Shown: positions 1 through 9,304, numbered from the stretch's first letter. The stretch is DNA of 64,000 bases from Alcaligenaceae bacterium (GCA_013416455.1 JACCES010000008.1:62001-126000), one strand, 5' to 3'. Numbers and translations: made by a program. The notes: generated by a model from the letters alone, not told the origin.

Positions 1-422
1 AGCGCCATGCCGATGGGTATGGAGGCATAGATCCACGAAATGGAAAACTCCAGGCTGGCGAGCATCTGGAACCGCACCCGCCAGGTCATCTGCATCCCCA
101 CCCACGCCATGAAGCCCAGGAAGCCGACGCAGGTCAGCATGATCAGATGTTCGAGCCAGCGCTGCGCACTGCCCTTCAGAAAGCCATGCAGCATTTCCAC
201 GCTCAGCATGGCGCCATGGCGGAAGGCGAGGCACAGGCCGAGCATCACCGTCCATATGAGGGAAGACCTCGTCCATGCCTCGCTCCAGTCGGCGGGCGAC
301 TGCAGCACGAAGCGTGAAATGACCTGGTAAAACCCCGCCGCGACGGCTGAAAACAGCAGGAGCTGGCAAACGACCGAGACGAATCGGAACAGGCTGCGGT
401 CCAGAAGATTGACGAATTTCAC
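1..422 (-). CDS. TRAP transporter small permease (DctQ-like), 3' end outside window
   Basis: Small membrane subunit of a TRAP organic-acid transporter, expected in the inner membrane with a DctM partner. About 140 codons are visible and the gene runs off the left edge. The GTG start at 420-422 begins with residues VKFVNLLDRSL, and hydrophobic helices alternate with charged loops. The motif around DWSEAWTRSSLIWTVMLG matches the W-x-E-E/A helix usual in DctQ proteins. It lies 93 nt downstream of the DctP gene on the same strand, so the two are probably cotranscribed, and a DctM gene would be expected beyond the edge. No clear ribosome binding site is visible for the GTG start, so the start is tentative. 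Family assignment is good; the substrate is unknown. Confidence 0.8.
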   Translation of the reverse strand, partial: MKFVNLLDRSLFRFVSVVCQLLLFSAVAAGFYQVISRFVLQSPADWSEAWTRSSLIWTVMLGLCLAFRHGAMLSVEMLHGFLKGSAQRWLEHLIMLTCVGFLGFMAWVGMQMTWRVRFQMLASLEFSISWIYASIPIGMA

Positions 423-515
423 GGTAGGCTCGGACGGAAGGCGGCGGCGGCCGCCAGGGCGGGGAACACAGGGGCCGGCCGGCACGCCGGCCCACTGCGG
501 TGGCTGGGCGGACTC

Positions 516-1493
516 TTACTGCGTGTTCCGGATGGACTCCACCAGTTCCTTGCCGAACTGCTTGTAGTACTTGGGATAGACGGGTTCCAGCGCCTGCGAG
601 AACGCCGCATGGTCGACCTTGTTGACACGCATGCCGGCCTTCTGCACTTCTTCCAGGCCTGTTGTTTCCACATTGTCGACATACTGGCGCATCGCCACCG
701 CCGCCGCCTGCGCGGCCTTGCGGAAGGCTTCCTTGTCCTGGGCGGACAGGCCGTCGAAACTGACGGGCGAAGCCAGCACCACGGCCGGCCCGTATACGTG
801 CGAGGTCAGCGACAAATATTTCTGCAATTGCGGCAGCTTGGCCGAGACGATCACCGACATGGGATTTTCCTGCCCGTCTATCGTGCCCTGCTGCAAGGCG
901 GTGGCGACTTCGGGCCAGGCCATGGGCGTTGCCAGGATGCCCAGTTCGCGGAAGGCGGTGATGTGGATGGGGTTTTCCATGGTGCGGACCTTCAGCCCCT
1001 TGGCGTCGGCCGGCTTGGCCACGGGCCGCACGTTGTTGGTGAGCTGGCGGAAGCCCTGCTCGCCCCAGGCCAGTCCAACCAGGCCGCGCTTGGAGAATTC
1101 AGCCAGCAGCCGCTGGCCGACATCGCCATCGAGCACCTTGCGGGCATGCTGCAGATCGCGGAACAAGAAGGGAATGTCGAATACGCCGGTGGCGGGCACG
1201 AAATTCACCGTCGCCCCGGTGGAAACAACGGCCAGGTCGATGGTGCCCAGCTGCAGCCCTTCCAGGACCTCGCGCTCGCCGCCCAGCGCGCTGTTGGGGA
1301 ACTGCTCGATCCGGAACTTGCCCGGCGCGTCGGCTTCCAGCGACTTGACGAAGGCGCTGGCGCCGGCCCCGTAATGCGAATTCGTGGACAGCGCATAGGC
1401 GAACTTCAGATTCTTGGCCGCGGCCGGGGCCGCCATGAAGGCGCCGGCCACGCAGGCGGCGGTAAGCAGTTTCGTAAGCCAGTTGGGACGCAT
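516..1493 (-). CDS. TRAP transporter substrate-binding protein (DctP family)
   Basis: Periplasmic solute receptor of a TRAP system. The protein is 325 residues, usual for DctP. The ATG at 1491-1493 is chosen because AAGGA sits 6-8 nt upstream and a signal peptide follows at once (KLLTAACVAGAFMAAPAAA, cleavage near residue 26). Typical DctP landmarks are present: GEQGFRQLTNN, LKVRTMENPIH, and the central WPEVATALQQGTIDGQENP, where the GTIDGQENP block is the family hallmark and the preceding LKVR arginine normally contacts the substrate carboxylate. DctQ follows downstream and an acetolactate-synthase-like gene lies 156 nt upstream on the same strand. The ligand is probably a carboxylic acid; nothing in the sequence defines it further. 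Confidence 0.9.
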   Translation of the reverse strand: MRPNWLTKLLTAACVAGAFMAAPAAAKNLKFAYALSTNSHYGAGASAFVKSLEADAPGKFRIEQFPNSALGGEREVLEGLQLGTIDLAVVSTGATVNFVPATGVFDIPFLFRDLQHARKVLDGDVGQRLLAEFSKRGLVGLAWGEQGFRQLTNNVRPVAKPADAKGLKVRTMENPIHITAFRELGILATPMAWPEVATALQQGTIDGQENPMSVIVSAKLPQLQKYLSLTSHVYGPAVVLASPVSFDGLSAQDKEAFRKAAQAAAVAMRQYVDNVETTGLEEVQKAGMRVNKVDHAAFSQALEPVYPKYYKQFGKELVESIRNTQ

Positions 1494-1649
1494 GTCTGTT
1501 CCTTTTTCGGGGAGGGCCGGACCGCGCGGGAGCGGCGCCGGAGGACCCGCCAAGTTATAGCAAAGGGACAGGCTCGCAGGTATACGGGTTTTCGCGAGAA
1601 GCTCCGTCGTGGACGCGGCATCCGGGCCACCCGGCGCCGCGCACCACGC

Positions 1650-3404
1650 TCACTCCTCTACATACCAGGTGTCTTCGGACAGCATGACCTGCTGATGGCC
1701 ATAGCCGGCCGGCATCATGGGGAAGCAGTTTTCCTGGGCGAGCACCGCGACATCGAGGAAGTAAGGCCCTTCGGACCCCAGGCATTCGGCCAGCGCCGCA
1801 TCGAGCCGGGCGGGGTCTTCGACCCGTGCCGCGCGCCAGCCGAATGACTTGGCCAGCGCCACGAAATCCGGCAGCGAATCGTTGTAGCTGTGGCTGTAGC
1901 GCCCGTCATGGATCAGTTCCTGCCATTGCCGCACCATGCCCATGTGGCGGTTGTTGCACAGCACGACCTTCACCGGTGCGCGATGCTGGGTGGCCGTCGC
2001 CATTTCCTGGATGTTCATGAGCACGGATGCATCACCGCTCACGCACACCACCAGCTTGTCGGGATGCGCGATCTGGGCGCCGATGGCCGCCGGCAGGCCA
2101 TAGCCCATGGTGCCGGCCCCGCCCGAGGTCAGCCAGCGGTTCGGCCGGGTGAAGCGCAGATACTGGGCGGCCCACATCTGATGCTGCCCCACGTCGGTGG
2201 ACACGATCGCATCGTGGCCATCCAGCGCGGCCTTCAGGCTCAGCATCAGCTGCTGCGGCAGAATGTCTTCCGTCGAAGGCGTCACGGCCAGACAATCGCG
2301 TGCCCGCCATACGCCGATGCGGTCCCACCAGGACCGCAGGCGCTCGGCGCCCAGGTCGAATGCGGCCACTTCCTTGCGCAGGGCCCTGAGCAGCGGGTAG
2401 CAATCGCCCACCATGGCAACGTCGGCCCGCACGACCTTGTTGATGGAGCCGGGATCGATGTCGATGTGGATCTTGCTGGCATGCGGGCAGAAGTCTGACA
2501 GCCGCCCGGTGATGCGGTCGTCGAAACGCGCGCCCACACAGATGATGAGATCGGCGTGGTGCATGGCCAGATTGGCTTCGAGCGTGCCGTGCATGCCCAG
2601 CATGCCGATGAAGCGGGGGTCGTCCGCGGGGAAGGCGCCCAGGCCCATCAGCGTCAGGGTGCAGGGCGCGTCGAGTTCCTGAACCAGGCTGGTGAAGGTT
2701 TCGCAGGCATCGATGCCTGAATTGATCAGCCCGCCGCCCCCATAGAAGACCGGCCGCTTCGCATTGGCGATCAGGCCGGCGGCGCGCTTGACGGCCGCTT
2801 CGATGGAAGGGCTGGCCAGGTCGGTGGCGGCCACGCCGGTCTCGGTGTCTTCTTCTTCGGTCAGGGGCGGCGCCTCTGCGATCTGTACGTCCTTGGGGAA
2901 GTCGATCAGCACCGGGCCGGGCCGGCCCTGCATCGTCAGCCGGTAGGCCTTGGCCGTCATGGCGGCGATGTCTTCGCCGCGCCGGATCTGCGCATTCCAC
3001 TTCGTGACCGGGCGGGATATGCCCACCGCATCGCATTCCTGGAAGGCGTCCGTGCCGATGGCGGAAGTGGCCACCTGGCCGCTGATGCACAGCACGGGAA
3101 TCGAATCGCACATGGCGTCGAGCAGGCCCGAAGTGGTGTTCGCCATGCCCGGGCCGGAAGTCACCAGCACGACGCCCGGCTTGCCGGTGGACCGCGCATA
3201 GCCTTCGGCGGCATGCACGGCGCCCTGCTCGTGGCGCACGAGAATATGGCGAATCCGGGGCTCGGAATACAGGGCATCATACAGCGGCAGAACGGCTCCG
3301 CCCGGATAACCGAAAATGGTGTCCACGCCAAGATCGATCAATGTCCGCAGCATGCGCTGCGCGCCATCGAGCCGGTCGGGCTCTGCATTTACTTGGGTAC
3401 TCAC
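1650..3404 (-). CDS. Acetolactate synthase large subunit-like TPP enzyme
   Basis: Thiamine-diphosphate enzyme of the acetohydroxyacid synthase family (pyruvate condensation, branched-chain amino-acid or related chemistry). The protein is 584 residues. The GTG start at 3402-3404 is preferred to an in-frame ATG at 3459-3461 because AGAGGAG lies 5 nt upstream. The N-terminal PYR domain shows [15 protein letters not shown] and the catalytic Glu in [16 protein letters not shown] central Rossmann domain follows. The C-terminal PP domain has [16 protein letters not shown] and the TPP/Mg motif GDASVLMN...CNN. The family match is close to IlvB, but there is no ilvN regulatory subunit next to it; the neighbours are a TRAP transporter and a SET protein. 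It may be a catabolic or orphan ALS rather than the main biosynthetic enzyme. Confidence 0.85.
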   Translation of the reverse strand: MSTQVNAEPDRLDGAQRMLRTLIDLGVDTIFGYPGGAVLPLYDALYSEPRIRHILVRHEQGAVHAAEGYARSTGKPGVVLVTSGPGMANTTSGLLDAMCDSIPVLCISGQVATSAIGTDAFQECDAVGISRPVTKWNAQIRRGEDIAAMTAKAYRLTMQGRPGPVLIDFPKDVQIAEAPPLTEEEDTETGVAATDLASPSIEAAVKRAAGLIANAKRPVFYGGGGLINSGIDACETFTSLVQELDAPCTLTLMGLGAFPADDPRFIGMLGMHGTLEANLAMHHADLIICVGARFDDRITGRLSDFCPHASKIHIDIDPGSINKVVRADVAMVGDCYPLLRALRKEVAAFDLGAERLRSWWDRIGVWRARDCLAVTPSTEDILPQQLMLSLKAALDGHDAIVSTDVGQHQMWAAQYLRFTRPNRWLTSGGAGTMGYGLPAAIGAQIAHPDKLVVCVSGDASVLMNIQEMATATQHRAPVKVVLCNNRHMGMVRQWQELIHDGRYSHSYNDSLPDFVALAKSFGWRAARVEDPARLDAALAECLGSEGPYFLDVAVLAQENCFPMMPAGYGHQQVMLSEDTWYVEE

Positions 3405-3477
3405 TGGAACTCCTCTGGCCTGTTCATCTGGAAATTGCGTAAAGTGTAGTGCTTTTGTCATCCGGGAGCCGTCGCCC

Positions 3478-3975
3478 ATGCCCAGCAGAAAGCCTTCTTT
3501 GCACGAAGTCCACCCCTCTCAATTGCACGGGACGGGTGTATTCGCGGCCCGCGGCATCCCGGCGGAAACCCGCATCCTTGAATATTGCGGCCGCCGGATC
3601 ACGCCCGAAGAAGCCGACGAACGGCCATCATCGAGCCCGGACGACCCCAACCATACCTTCTTCTTTTCGCTCAGCGGCGGCAAGATCATCGATGGCGGCC
3701 AGCGCGGCAACGACGCCCGCTGGATCAACCATTCATGCAGCCCCAACTGCGAAGCCCGCGAAAACGAGGCCGGCACGCGGCTGTATATCTACAGCCTGCG
3801 CGACATCGCCGCCGGCGAAGAGCTCTTCTTCGACTACGCCCTGCAAATCGAAGGCCGCAAGACCAAGAAGCTGCGCGAACAGTACCGCTGCCTGTGCGGC
3901 ACGCCGGAATGCCGCGGCACCATGCTGGCGCTGCCGAAAAAGAGAACGGCGAAGAAGAAAGAACAGGACGGCTGA
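3478..3975 (+). CDS. Small SET-domain protein-lysine methyltransferase
   Basis: Predicted SAM-dependent protein-lysine methyltransferase of 165 residues, almost entirely a SET domain. It begins with [17 protein letters not shown] (start of SET). It carries [13 protein letters not shown], the NHSC pseudoknot motif that binds SAM, and ELFFDYAL, the FDY active-site tyrosine block. It ends with a post-SET cysteine cluster [13 protein letters not shown], which with the NHSC cysteine would coordinate zinc. The lysine-rich C-terminal tail (KKRTAKKK) could contact nucleic acid or protein. The start codon is 73 nt from the divergent ALS-like gene and a TRAP operon follows on the same strand. Bacterial SET proteins are known and some are effectors, but the target of this one is unknown. 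No signal peptide is seen, so it is presumably cytoplasmic. Confidence 0.88.
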   Translation: MPSRKPSLHEVHPSQLHGTGVFAARGIPAETRILEYCGRRITPEEADERPSSSPDDPNHTFFFSLSGGKIIDGGQRGNDARWINHSCSPNCEARENEAGTRLYIYSLRDIAAGEELFFDYALQIEGRKTKKLREQYRCLCGTPECRGTMLALPKKRTAKKKEQDG

Positions 3976-4110
3976 GCAGCCGGCGGAACACGCAGCGCCC
4001 GGGCTTGCGCGGCACCGCCGCCGGCAGAAGGGTAAGCACCGACTGCGCAAAGCGTTGCGAGGCGCTAGCATGGACGCCGCCCATCACATCCTGACACTTT
4101 ACTGCAGAAC

Positions 4111-4623
4111 ATGCCCGAGTCACCACCACCGGCCGCGCCCGAGCCCGCCGGCTCCCGGCCCGTCAGGGTTCCCCTGATCCTCGAAGACTGTGTATCCGTC
4201 CTGTCCATGGCGCTGCTGGCCCTCATTACCTTCGCCAATGTGGTCGTGCGCTACCTCACCGATTCCTCCTTCGCATGGACCGAGGAATTCTCCATTTTCC
4301 TGCTCATCGTCGTCACCATGACGGCCAGCGCCACCGCCTTCGTGCGCAGCCAGCACATCCGCATCGAGTTCCTGGCCGATGCCGGGCCGCGCAACCGGCA
4401 GCTGTTGCTGGCGCGCATCGCCACCCTCTGCTCGGTGCTGTTCTTCTCGGCGCTCGCCATCCTGTCGGCGCGCATGGTCTACGATGAATACACCTGGGGC
4501 GACACCTCGCCGGCCATCGGCGTGCCGACCTGGTGGTATTCCATCTGGGTACCCGTTCTGGCCATCGTCATCACCCTGCGGCTGATCGGCATGCTGCACC
4601 GCCTGATGCGGGGCCGGCCATGA
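4111..4623 (+). CDS. TRAP transporter small permease (DctQ)
   Basis: Inner-membrane small subunit of a TRAP transporter, 170 residues with four predicted helices. The proline-rich N-terminus (PESPPPAAPEPAG) precedes helix 1 at about residue 30. The conserved SFAWTEEFSIFLLI block (W-T-E-E) marks the family, followed by FVRSQHIRIEFL. It starts 135 nt after the SET gene and overlaps the DctM start by 4 nt (ATGA at 4620), indicating translational coupling. Together with the next two genes it forms a complete DctQ-DctM-DctP operon. No regulator lies beside it. Substrate unknown. Confidence 0.92.
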   Translation: MPESPPPAAPEPAGSRPVRVPLILEDCVSVLSMALLALITFANVVVRYLTDSSFAWTEEFSIFLLIVVTMTASATAFVRSQHIRIEFLADAGPRNRQLLLARIATLCSVLFFSALAILSARMVYDEYTWGDTSPAIGVPTWWYSIWVPVLAIVITLRLIGMLHRLMRGRP

Positions 4624-5918
4624 CGGTGGCGCTGCTGTTCGGCAGCTTTCTGGTGCTGATGGCGATCGGCGTGCCGGTCGCCGTCGCCCTGGGCGTATCG
4701 GGCTCCCTCGCCATCATCCTGTCCAACCTAGACACGCAATGGTTCGGCCTGATGGCCGTGCCGCAGGGCTTCTATGCCGGCCTGGCCAAATACCCCCTGC
4801 TGGCCATCCCCATGTTCGTGCTGGTGGGGTCCATCTTCGACCGCTCGGGCGTGGCGGCCCGGCTGGTGAACTTCGCCGTCGCGATAGTGGGGCGCGGGCC
4901 CGGCATGCTGCCGCTGGTCACCATTGCCGTGGCCATGTTTCTCGGCGGCATCTCCGGCTCGGGGCCGGCCTGCGCCGCGGCGGTGGGCGCCGTCATGATC
5001 GGCGCCATGAAGCGCGCCGGCTATCCCGGCCCCTACGCCGCCACCATCGTCGGCGCGGGCGCGGCCACCGACATCCTCATCCCGCCCTCCATCGCTTTCA
5101 TCGTCTATTCGGTGCTGGTGCCCCAGGCGTCCGTGCCCGCCCTGTTCGCCGCCGGCCTGGTGCCCGGCCTGCTGGTGGGCATCGCCCTCATCGTGCCGGC
5201 CGTATGGCTGGCCCGCCGCCACAACATGGGGCAGGCGGAACGCGACATGCCCCGCCCGCCCTTCTGGCGCAGCCTGTACGAAGCCACCTGGGGGCTGGCC
5301 GCGCCGGTCATCATCCTCGGCGGCATGCGCATGGGCTACTTCACCCCGACCGAGGCCGCCGTCGTCGCCGTGTTCTACGGCCTGTTCGTCGGCATGGCGG
5401 TGCACCGCACGATCGGCCTGCGCGACCTTTTCACCATCCTGCGCGAAGCGGCCGAGCTCTCGGCCGTCATCATGCTGGTCGTATCGCTGGCGGGCATCTT
5501 CGCCTGGGCGCTCTCCACGCTCAGCGTCATCGACCCCATCGCCAATGCCATCGTCGGCCTGGGCATCGGCGAATACGGGGTGATGGCGCTCATCATTCTG
5601 CTGCTGACGGTGGTGGGCATGTTCCTGGACGGCATCTCCATCTTCCTGATCTTCGTGCCCTTGCTCATGCCCATCGCCAATACCTACGGGTGGGATCCCG
5701 TATGGTTCGGCGTGCTGCTCACCGTCATGGTCGCGCTCGGGCAGTTCACCCCGCCGCTGGCGGTCAACCTGATGGTGTCCTGCCGCATCGCCATGGTACC
5801 CATCGAAAGCACCCTGCGCTGGGTCACCTGGCTGCTCGTCGCCGTTTTCGTCGTATTGCTGCTGTTGATCACCTTCCCCGAACTGGCCCTGTGGCTGCCA
5901 CGCCATCTGGGCTTCTGA
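4620..5918 (+). CDS. TRAP transporter large permease (DctM)
   Basis: Large membrane subunit of a TRAP transporter, which drives sodium- or proton-coupled uptake of substrate delivered by DctP. The ATG at 4620-4622 overlaps the DctQ stop. The protein is 432 residues with about 12 hydrophobic segments. Diagnostic DctM motifs are LLAIPMFVLVGSIFDRSGVA, MFLGGISGSGPACAAAVGA and the GAGAATDILIPPSIAFIVY block, repeated in inverted-topology form near FLDGISIFLIFVPLLMPI. The C-terminal QFTPPLAVNLMVSCRIA is also typical. The gene ends 30 nt before the DctP gene. It has usual length and shows no defect. Confidence 0.95.
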   Translation: MTVALLFGSFLVLMAIGVPVAVALGVSGSLAIILSNLDTQWFGLMAVPQGFYAGLAKYPLLAIPMFVLVGSIFDRSGVAARLVNFAVAIVGRGPGMLPLVTIAVAMFLGGISGSGPACAAAVGAVMIGAMKRAGYPGPYAATIVGAGAATDILIPPSIAFIVYSVLVPQASVPALFAAGLVPGLLVGIALIVPAVWLARRHNMGQAERDMPRPPFWRSLYEATWGLAAPVIILGGMRMGYFTPTEAAVVAVFYGLFVGMAVHRTIGLRDLFTILREAAELSAVIMLVVSLAGIFAWALSTLSVIDPIANAIVGLGIGEYGVMALIILLLTVVGMFLDGISIFLIFVPLLMPIANTYGWDPVWFGVLLTVMVALGQFTPPLAVNLMVSCRIAMVPIESTLRWVTWLLVAVFVVLLLLITFPELALWLPRHLGF

Positions 5919-5948
5919 AAGAACCCGGCCTGCACATAGGAGACACAA

Positions 5949-6983
5949 ATGAAAATCCGTACCTTGCTGGGCGCCATCACCTGCTCCATCGCCGCCCTCG
6001 CCGCCGCGCCCGCATCCGCGGCCACGCCCAACTACAAATCGGAATACAAGCTCTCCATCGTGGTGAGCACCGCCTTTCCCTGGGGTCAGGGCGCCGAGAT
6101 CTGGTCCGATCTGGTGCGCGAGCGCACCGACGGGCGCATCAACATCAAGATCTATCCGGGCACGTCGCTGGTTCAGGGCGACCAGACCCGCGAATTCAAC
6201 GCCATCCGCCAGGGCGTGATCGACATGGCGGTGGGCTCCACCATCAACTGGTCCCCGCAGATCCGGGAACTCAATCTGTTCTCGCTGCCCTTCCTGATGC
6301 CGGACTACGCAGCCATCGACGCCCTGATCCACGGTGAAGTCGGCAAGCGGCTGTTCGAGCGCCTGGAAAAAGCCGGCGTGGTGCCGCTGGCATGGGGCGA
6401 GAACGGCTACCGCCAGCTGAGCAATTCCAAACACGAAATCAAGGGGCCGGCCGACCTCAAGGGCCTCAAGCTGCGGGTGGTCGGTTCGCCGCTCTATATC
6501 GACACCTACACCGCGCTCGGCGCCAATCCCACTCAGATGAGCTGGGCCGACGCCCAGCCGGCGCTGGCCAGCGGGGCCGTCGATGGCCAGGAAAACCCGC
6601 TGTCCATCTACACCGGCGCCAAGCTGCACAACGTCGGCCAGAAATACCTCACGCTGTGGAACTACGTGGCCGACCCGCTGATCTTCGTGGTGAACAAGCA
6701 GGTCTGGGAGTCCTGGACAGACGAAGACCGCAAGATCGTGCGTGAAGCCGCCGTCGAGGCCGCCGCCCGGGAAATCGTGATCGCCCGCAAAGGCGTGACG
6801 CCCGAGGATGCTTCCATGCTCAAGGAAATCGAAGGCCTCGGGGTCACCGTCACCGCGCTCACGCCCGAGCAGCACCAGGCCTTCGTCGACGCCACCCGCG
6901 GCGTCTTCGACAAATGGAAGAAGACGATCGGCGACGAGCTGGTGGATCAGGCGCAGAAGGACATCGAGAACCGCAAGAAGTAA
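5949..6983 (+). CDS. TRAP transporter substrate-binding protein (DctP)
   Basis: Periplasmic receptor completing the DctQMP operon. It is 344 residues with a clear signal peptide (MKIRTLLGAITCSIAALAAA, cleavage near ASA-ATP). The ATG follows a GGAGA box 6 nt upstream. The family landmarks are WGENGYRQLSNSKHEI, LKLRVVGSPLYIDTYTALG and the ASGAVDGQENPLSIY hallmark. It resembles the DctP at 516-1493 (same GxxDGQENP layout), so the two systems may have arisen by duplication or take related acids. It converges on the deoxyribosyltransferase gene; the 85-nt GC-rich gap contains several short inverted repeats but no clear U-tract. Confidence 0.93.
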   Translation: MKIRTLLGAITCSIAALAAAPASAATPNYKSEYKLSIVVSTAFPWGQGAEIWSDLVRERTDGRINIKIYPGTSLVQGDQTREFNAIRQGVIDMAVGSTINWSPQIRELNLFSLPFLMPDYAAIDALIHGEVGKRLFERLEKAGVVPLAWGENGYRQLSNSKHEIKGPADLKGLKLRVVGSPLYIDTYTALGANPTQMSWADAQPALASGAVDGQENPLSIYTGAKLHNVGQKYLTLWNYVADPLIFVVNKQVWESWTDEDRKIVREAAVEAAAREIVIARKGVTPEDASMLKEIEGLGVTVTALTPEQHQAFVDATRGVFDKWKKTIGDELVDQAQKDIENRKK

Positions 6984-7068
6984 GGCGGGCTTCGCCGCCC
7001 CTGGCGGCGGCCGGCGGCAGCCACGCCGGCCGCCTCGTCCTGCGGGGGGCGCCGGTCGGCGTCGGCAA

Positions 7069-7593
7069 TCAGCGCTCCGCCCCTCCCGCGGGGGCGACGC
7101 CTGCAAGGTCGATCTCGTGCAGGCAATCCTCGACCGTGCCGGCCACCACGTTCACCGAACACGCCAGCATCAGATTCAGGTTCAGGCCGTAGTCCTCGAC
7201 GGTGTAGCCCAGGCTGTCGACATGGCCGCGCCCGCCGGGCAGGCGCTGCACCGCCAACTGTTCCACCAGCGATCGCGAACGGCCGGTATAGGCCCATACC
7301 GGCTTGCCCAGCGCCACGGCATAGCCCACCTCGAACACCGTACCCGAATCGGGTTCGGCGCCGCGAAACGGATTCAGATTGGCCATGAGCAGATCGCATT
7401 CGCGCAGCATGGCCAAGTTGGCGCGGCATATCCAGCGCGCCTGTTCCTGCGGCGGCAGATTGCGCGGCACCTGCTTGTCCAGCGGATACCGCCCTTCGTA
7501 TCCGTACTTGTTGCAGAGCATCTTCAATTGTTCGCCGTGGGCGACGGCGTCGGGCCTGAATACATCGAAGCCCGCGAGATAGATCGATTTCAT
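7069..7593 (-). CDS. Nucleoside 2-deoxyribosyltransferase family protein
   Basis: Predicted purine/pyrimidine deoxyribosyltransferase or nucleoside hydrolase of the NDT fold; it swaps or removes bases on deoxynucleosides. The 174-residue form starts at the ATG 7591-7593 (AAAGG upstream). The N-terminal YLAGFDVFRPDA carries the Y-L-A-x-P/F nucleotide motif. The core ECDLLMANLNPFRGAEPDSGTV contains the substrate-binding DxN-PFRG-x-x-DSGT motif, followed by FEVGYAVALGKPV with the catalytic Glu. It lies 73 nt downstream of the AMP nucleosidase gene on the same strand, so a salvage operon is likely: AMP gives adenine, whose deoxynucleoside exchange this enzyme could catalyse. The exact substrate is not evident. 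Confidence 0.88.
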   Translation of the reverse strand: MKSIYLAGFDVFRPDAVAHGEQLKMLCNKYGYEGRYPLDKQVPRNLPPQEQARWICRANLAMLRECDLLMANLNPFRGAEPDSGTVFEVGYAVALGKPVWAYTGRSRSLVEQLAVQRLPGGRGHVDSLGYTVEDYGLNLNLMLACSVNVVAGTVEDCLHEIDLAGVAPAGGAER

Positions 7594-7666
7594 TGCTGGG
7601 TCCGCCTTTCTAGGCATCCCGGTCCGGGCGGCGGAGCCGCCCGGCCGCCGCCGGAATGCCTGCCTG

Positions 7667-9154
7667 TTACTTGAAGGCCGTTTCGATGAAACTGCGCAGT
7701 TTGCGGGAATGCAGACGCTCCCTGGGCATGTCGCGCAGCTTTTCCAGCGCCCGTATGCCGATGCGCAGATGCTGATTCACCTGCGTGCGATAGAAGTCGC
7801 TGGCCATGCCCGGCAGCTTGAGTTCGCCATGCAGGGGTTTGTCGGATACGCACAGCAGCGTGCCGTAAGGCACCCGGAAACGGAAGCCGTTGGCCGCGAT
7901 CGTGGCGGACTCCATGTCCAGGGCAATGGCGCGCGATTGCGACAGGCGCTGCACCGGCTCGCTGTGATCGCGCAGTTCCCAGTTGCGATTGTCTATGCTT
8001 GCCACCGTACCCGTGCGCATGATCCGCTTCAGCTCCCATTCGTCCAGCCCGGCGATGTCGGCGACCGCATGCTCCAGCGCCACCTGGATCTCGGCCAGCG
8101 GCGGCACCGGCACCCAGAGCGGCAGATCGGCATCCAGCACATGGTCTTCGCGCACATAGCCGTGCGCCAGCACGTAGTCGCCCAGCCGCTGCGTGGTCCG
8201 CAGGCCCGCGCAGTGCCCCAGCATAAGCCATGCCGAGGGGCGCAGCACCGCCACGTGATCCGTGATGGTCTTGGCGTTCGACGGCCCGACGCCGATGTTG
8301 ATCAGGGTGATGCCCATATGCCGGTCGCGCAGCAGGTGATAGGAGGGCATCTGCGGACGCAGCGCCGAAGGCTGGACACCCTCGGGCTCGGCTTCGCCGG
8401 CGCGCGTGACCACGTTGCCGGGCTCGACCAGCGCGGTGTAGCCGCCCTCGCCGCTGGCCAGCACCGACTTCGCCCACCGGCGGAACTCATCCACGTAGAA
8501 ATGATAGTTGGTGAACAGCACGAAGTTCTGGAAATGCTCGGGAGCCGTCGCCGTGTAGTGCTGCAGGCGGTGCAGGGAATAATCGACCCGCGGCGCGGTG
8601 AAGGGCGCCAGCGGCTTGGGCTCGCCGGGCGCCCCGCTCCAGGTTCCATTGACGATGGCGTCATCGGTGATGGCCAGGTTGGGCACGTCGAAGTGATCGC
8701 GCAATACCGCCCCCACGGCGTCGGCCTCGACGCCCTGTACATACTGGCCATCCGGAAAGGCGAAATGCAGGGGAATGGGGATGTCGGATTCCCCGATTTC
8801 GACAGGCACCTGATGGTTGCGCACCAGCAGCCGGATCTGCTCGCACAGATAATCGAAATAAAGCCGCGGCTGCGTGACCGTGGTCATGTAGACACCCGGT
8901 TCCACCACATGGCCGTACGACAGGCGGCTGTCGACTTCCTGGTGCGTATCCACGCGGATGCGGATCGCCGGGTAGCAGGCGCGTGTGCGCGTACCCCGCA
9001 CGAACTCGCCCTTGACGTACTTCTGGAAGGCATCCCGGATGAATGCCGTATTGCGGTCGTAGATCCAGACCAGACGCTCGACCGCGGCATGCTCGTCGGT
9101 GAAACCCGCAAACGGCATTACCTCCGGCAATGCCACCGCCCCCATATCGTTCAT
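7667..9154 (-). CDS. amn: AMP nucleosidase
   Basis: Hydrolyses AMP to adenine and ribose 5-phosphate in the cytoplasm. At 495 residues it matches the E. coli enzyme in length and domain order. The N-terminal AMP-nucleosidase domain (about 1-200) contains FVLFTNYHFYVDEF. The C-terminal phosphorylase-like domain contains ITLINIGVGPSNAKTITDH, WLMLGHCAGLR, the loop RTGTVASIDNRNWELR, the MESATIAANGFRF active-site block, and ends LHSRKLRSFIE. All are close to the known enzyme by eye. The start MNDMGAVALPEV is the first ATG of the frame, preceded by AGGATC. It is followed by the deoxyribosyltransferase gene. Confidence 0.96.
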   Translation of the reverse strand: MNDMGAVALPEVMPFAGFTDEHAAVERLVWIYDRNTAFIRDAFQKYVKGEFVRGTRTRACYPAIRIRVDTHQEVDSRLSYGHVVEPGVYMTTVTQPRLYFDYLCEQIRLLVRNHQVPVEIGESDIPIPLHFAFPDGQYVQGVEADAVGAVLRDHFDVPNLAITDDAIVNGTWSGAPGEPKPLAPFTAPRVDYSLHRLQHYTATAPEHFQNFVLFTNYHFYVDEFRRWAKSVLASGEGGYTALVEPGNVVTRAGEAEPEGVQPSALRPQMPSYHLLRDRHMGITLINIGVGPSNAKTITDHVAVLRPSAWLMLGHCAGLRTTQRLGDYVLAHGYVREDHVLDADLPLWVPVPPLAEIQVALEHAVADIAGLDEWELKRIMRTGTVASIDNRNWELRDHSEPVQRLSQSRAIALDMESATIAANGFRFRVPYGTLLCVSDKPLHGELKLPGMASDFYRTQVNQHLRIGIRALEKLRDMPRERLHSRKLRSFIETAFK

Positions 9155-9277
9155 GCGATCCTCAAGCTCGGTGAAGAGCCCGGCTCAGAGGCGGGCAATG
9201 CCCCCCGCCCGTTCCCGCCCCGAAAGGCGGGACCCGCGCCCGGACTCATGGTCAAGGCCGCCATTATAGGGAAACGG

Positions 9278-9304
9278 CCCGCGGCTCATGATGACAGCCG
9301 CGGG
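9278..9304 (-). terminator. Hairpin after the Bug gene
   Basis: A perfect 9-bp stem (CCCGCGGCT with AGCCGCGGG) and a 9-nt loop lie about 40 nt downstream of the stop of the minus-strand Bug gene. On the minus strand it is followed by CCGTTTCCC, a weak T-rich tail. It is a probable transcription end of the 9.3-14.0 kb operon, but the U-tract is poor. It also lies upstream of amn, so it could instead be a leader structure. Confidence 0.5.

Noticed and set aside
3405-3461. Longer acetolactate synthase start at ATG 3459-3461
   Set aside because: It lacks a ribosome binding site, whereas the GTG at 3402-3404 has AGAGGAG at ideal spacing and fits the family length.
4728-7106. A 792-codon open frame on the minus strand across the TRAP operon
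   Set aside because: It lies antisense to three clear genes (DctQ, DctM, DctP), is rich in His/Gly/Arg/Asp typical of GC-rich shadow frames, and has no recognisable domain.
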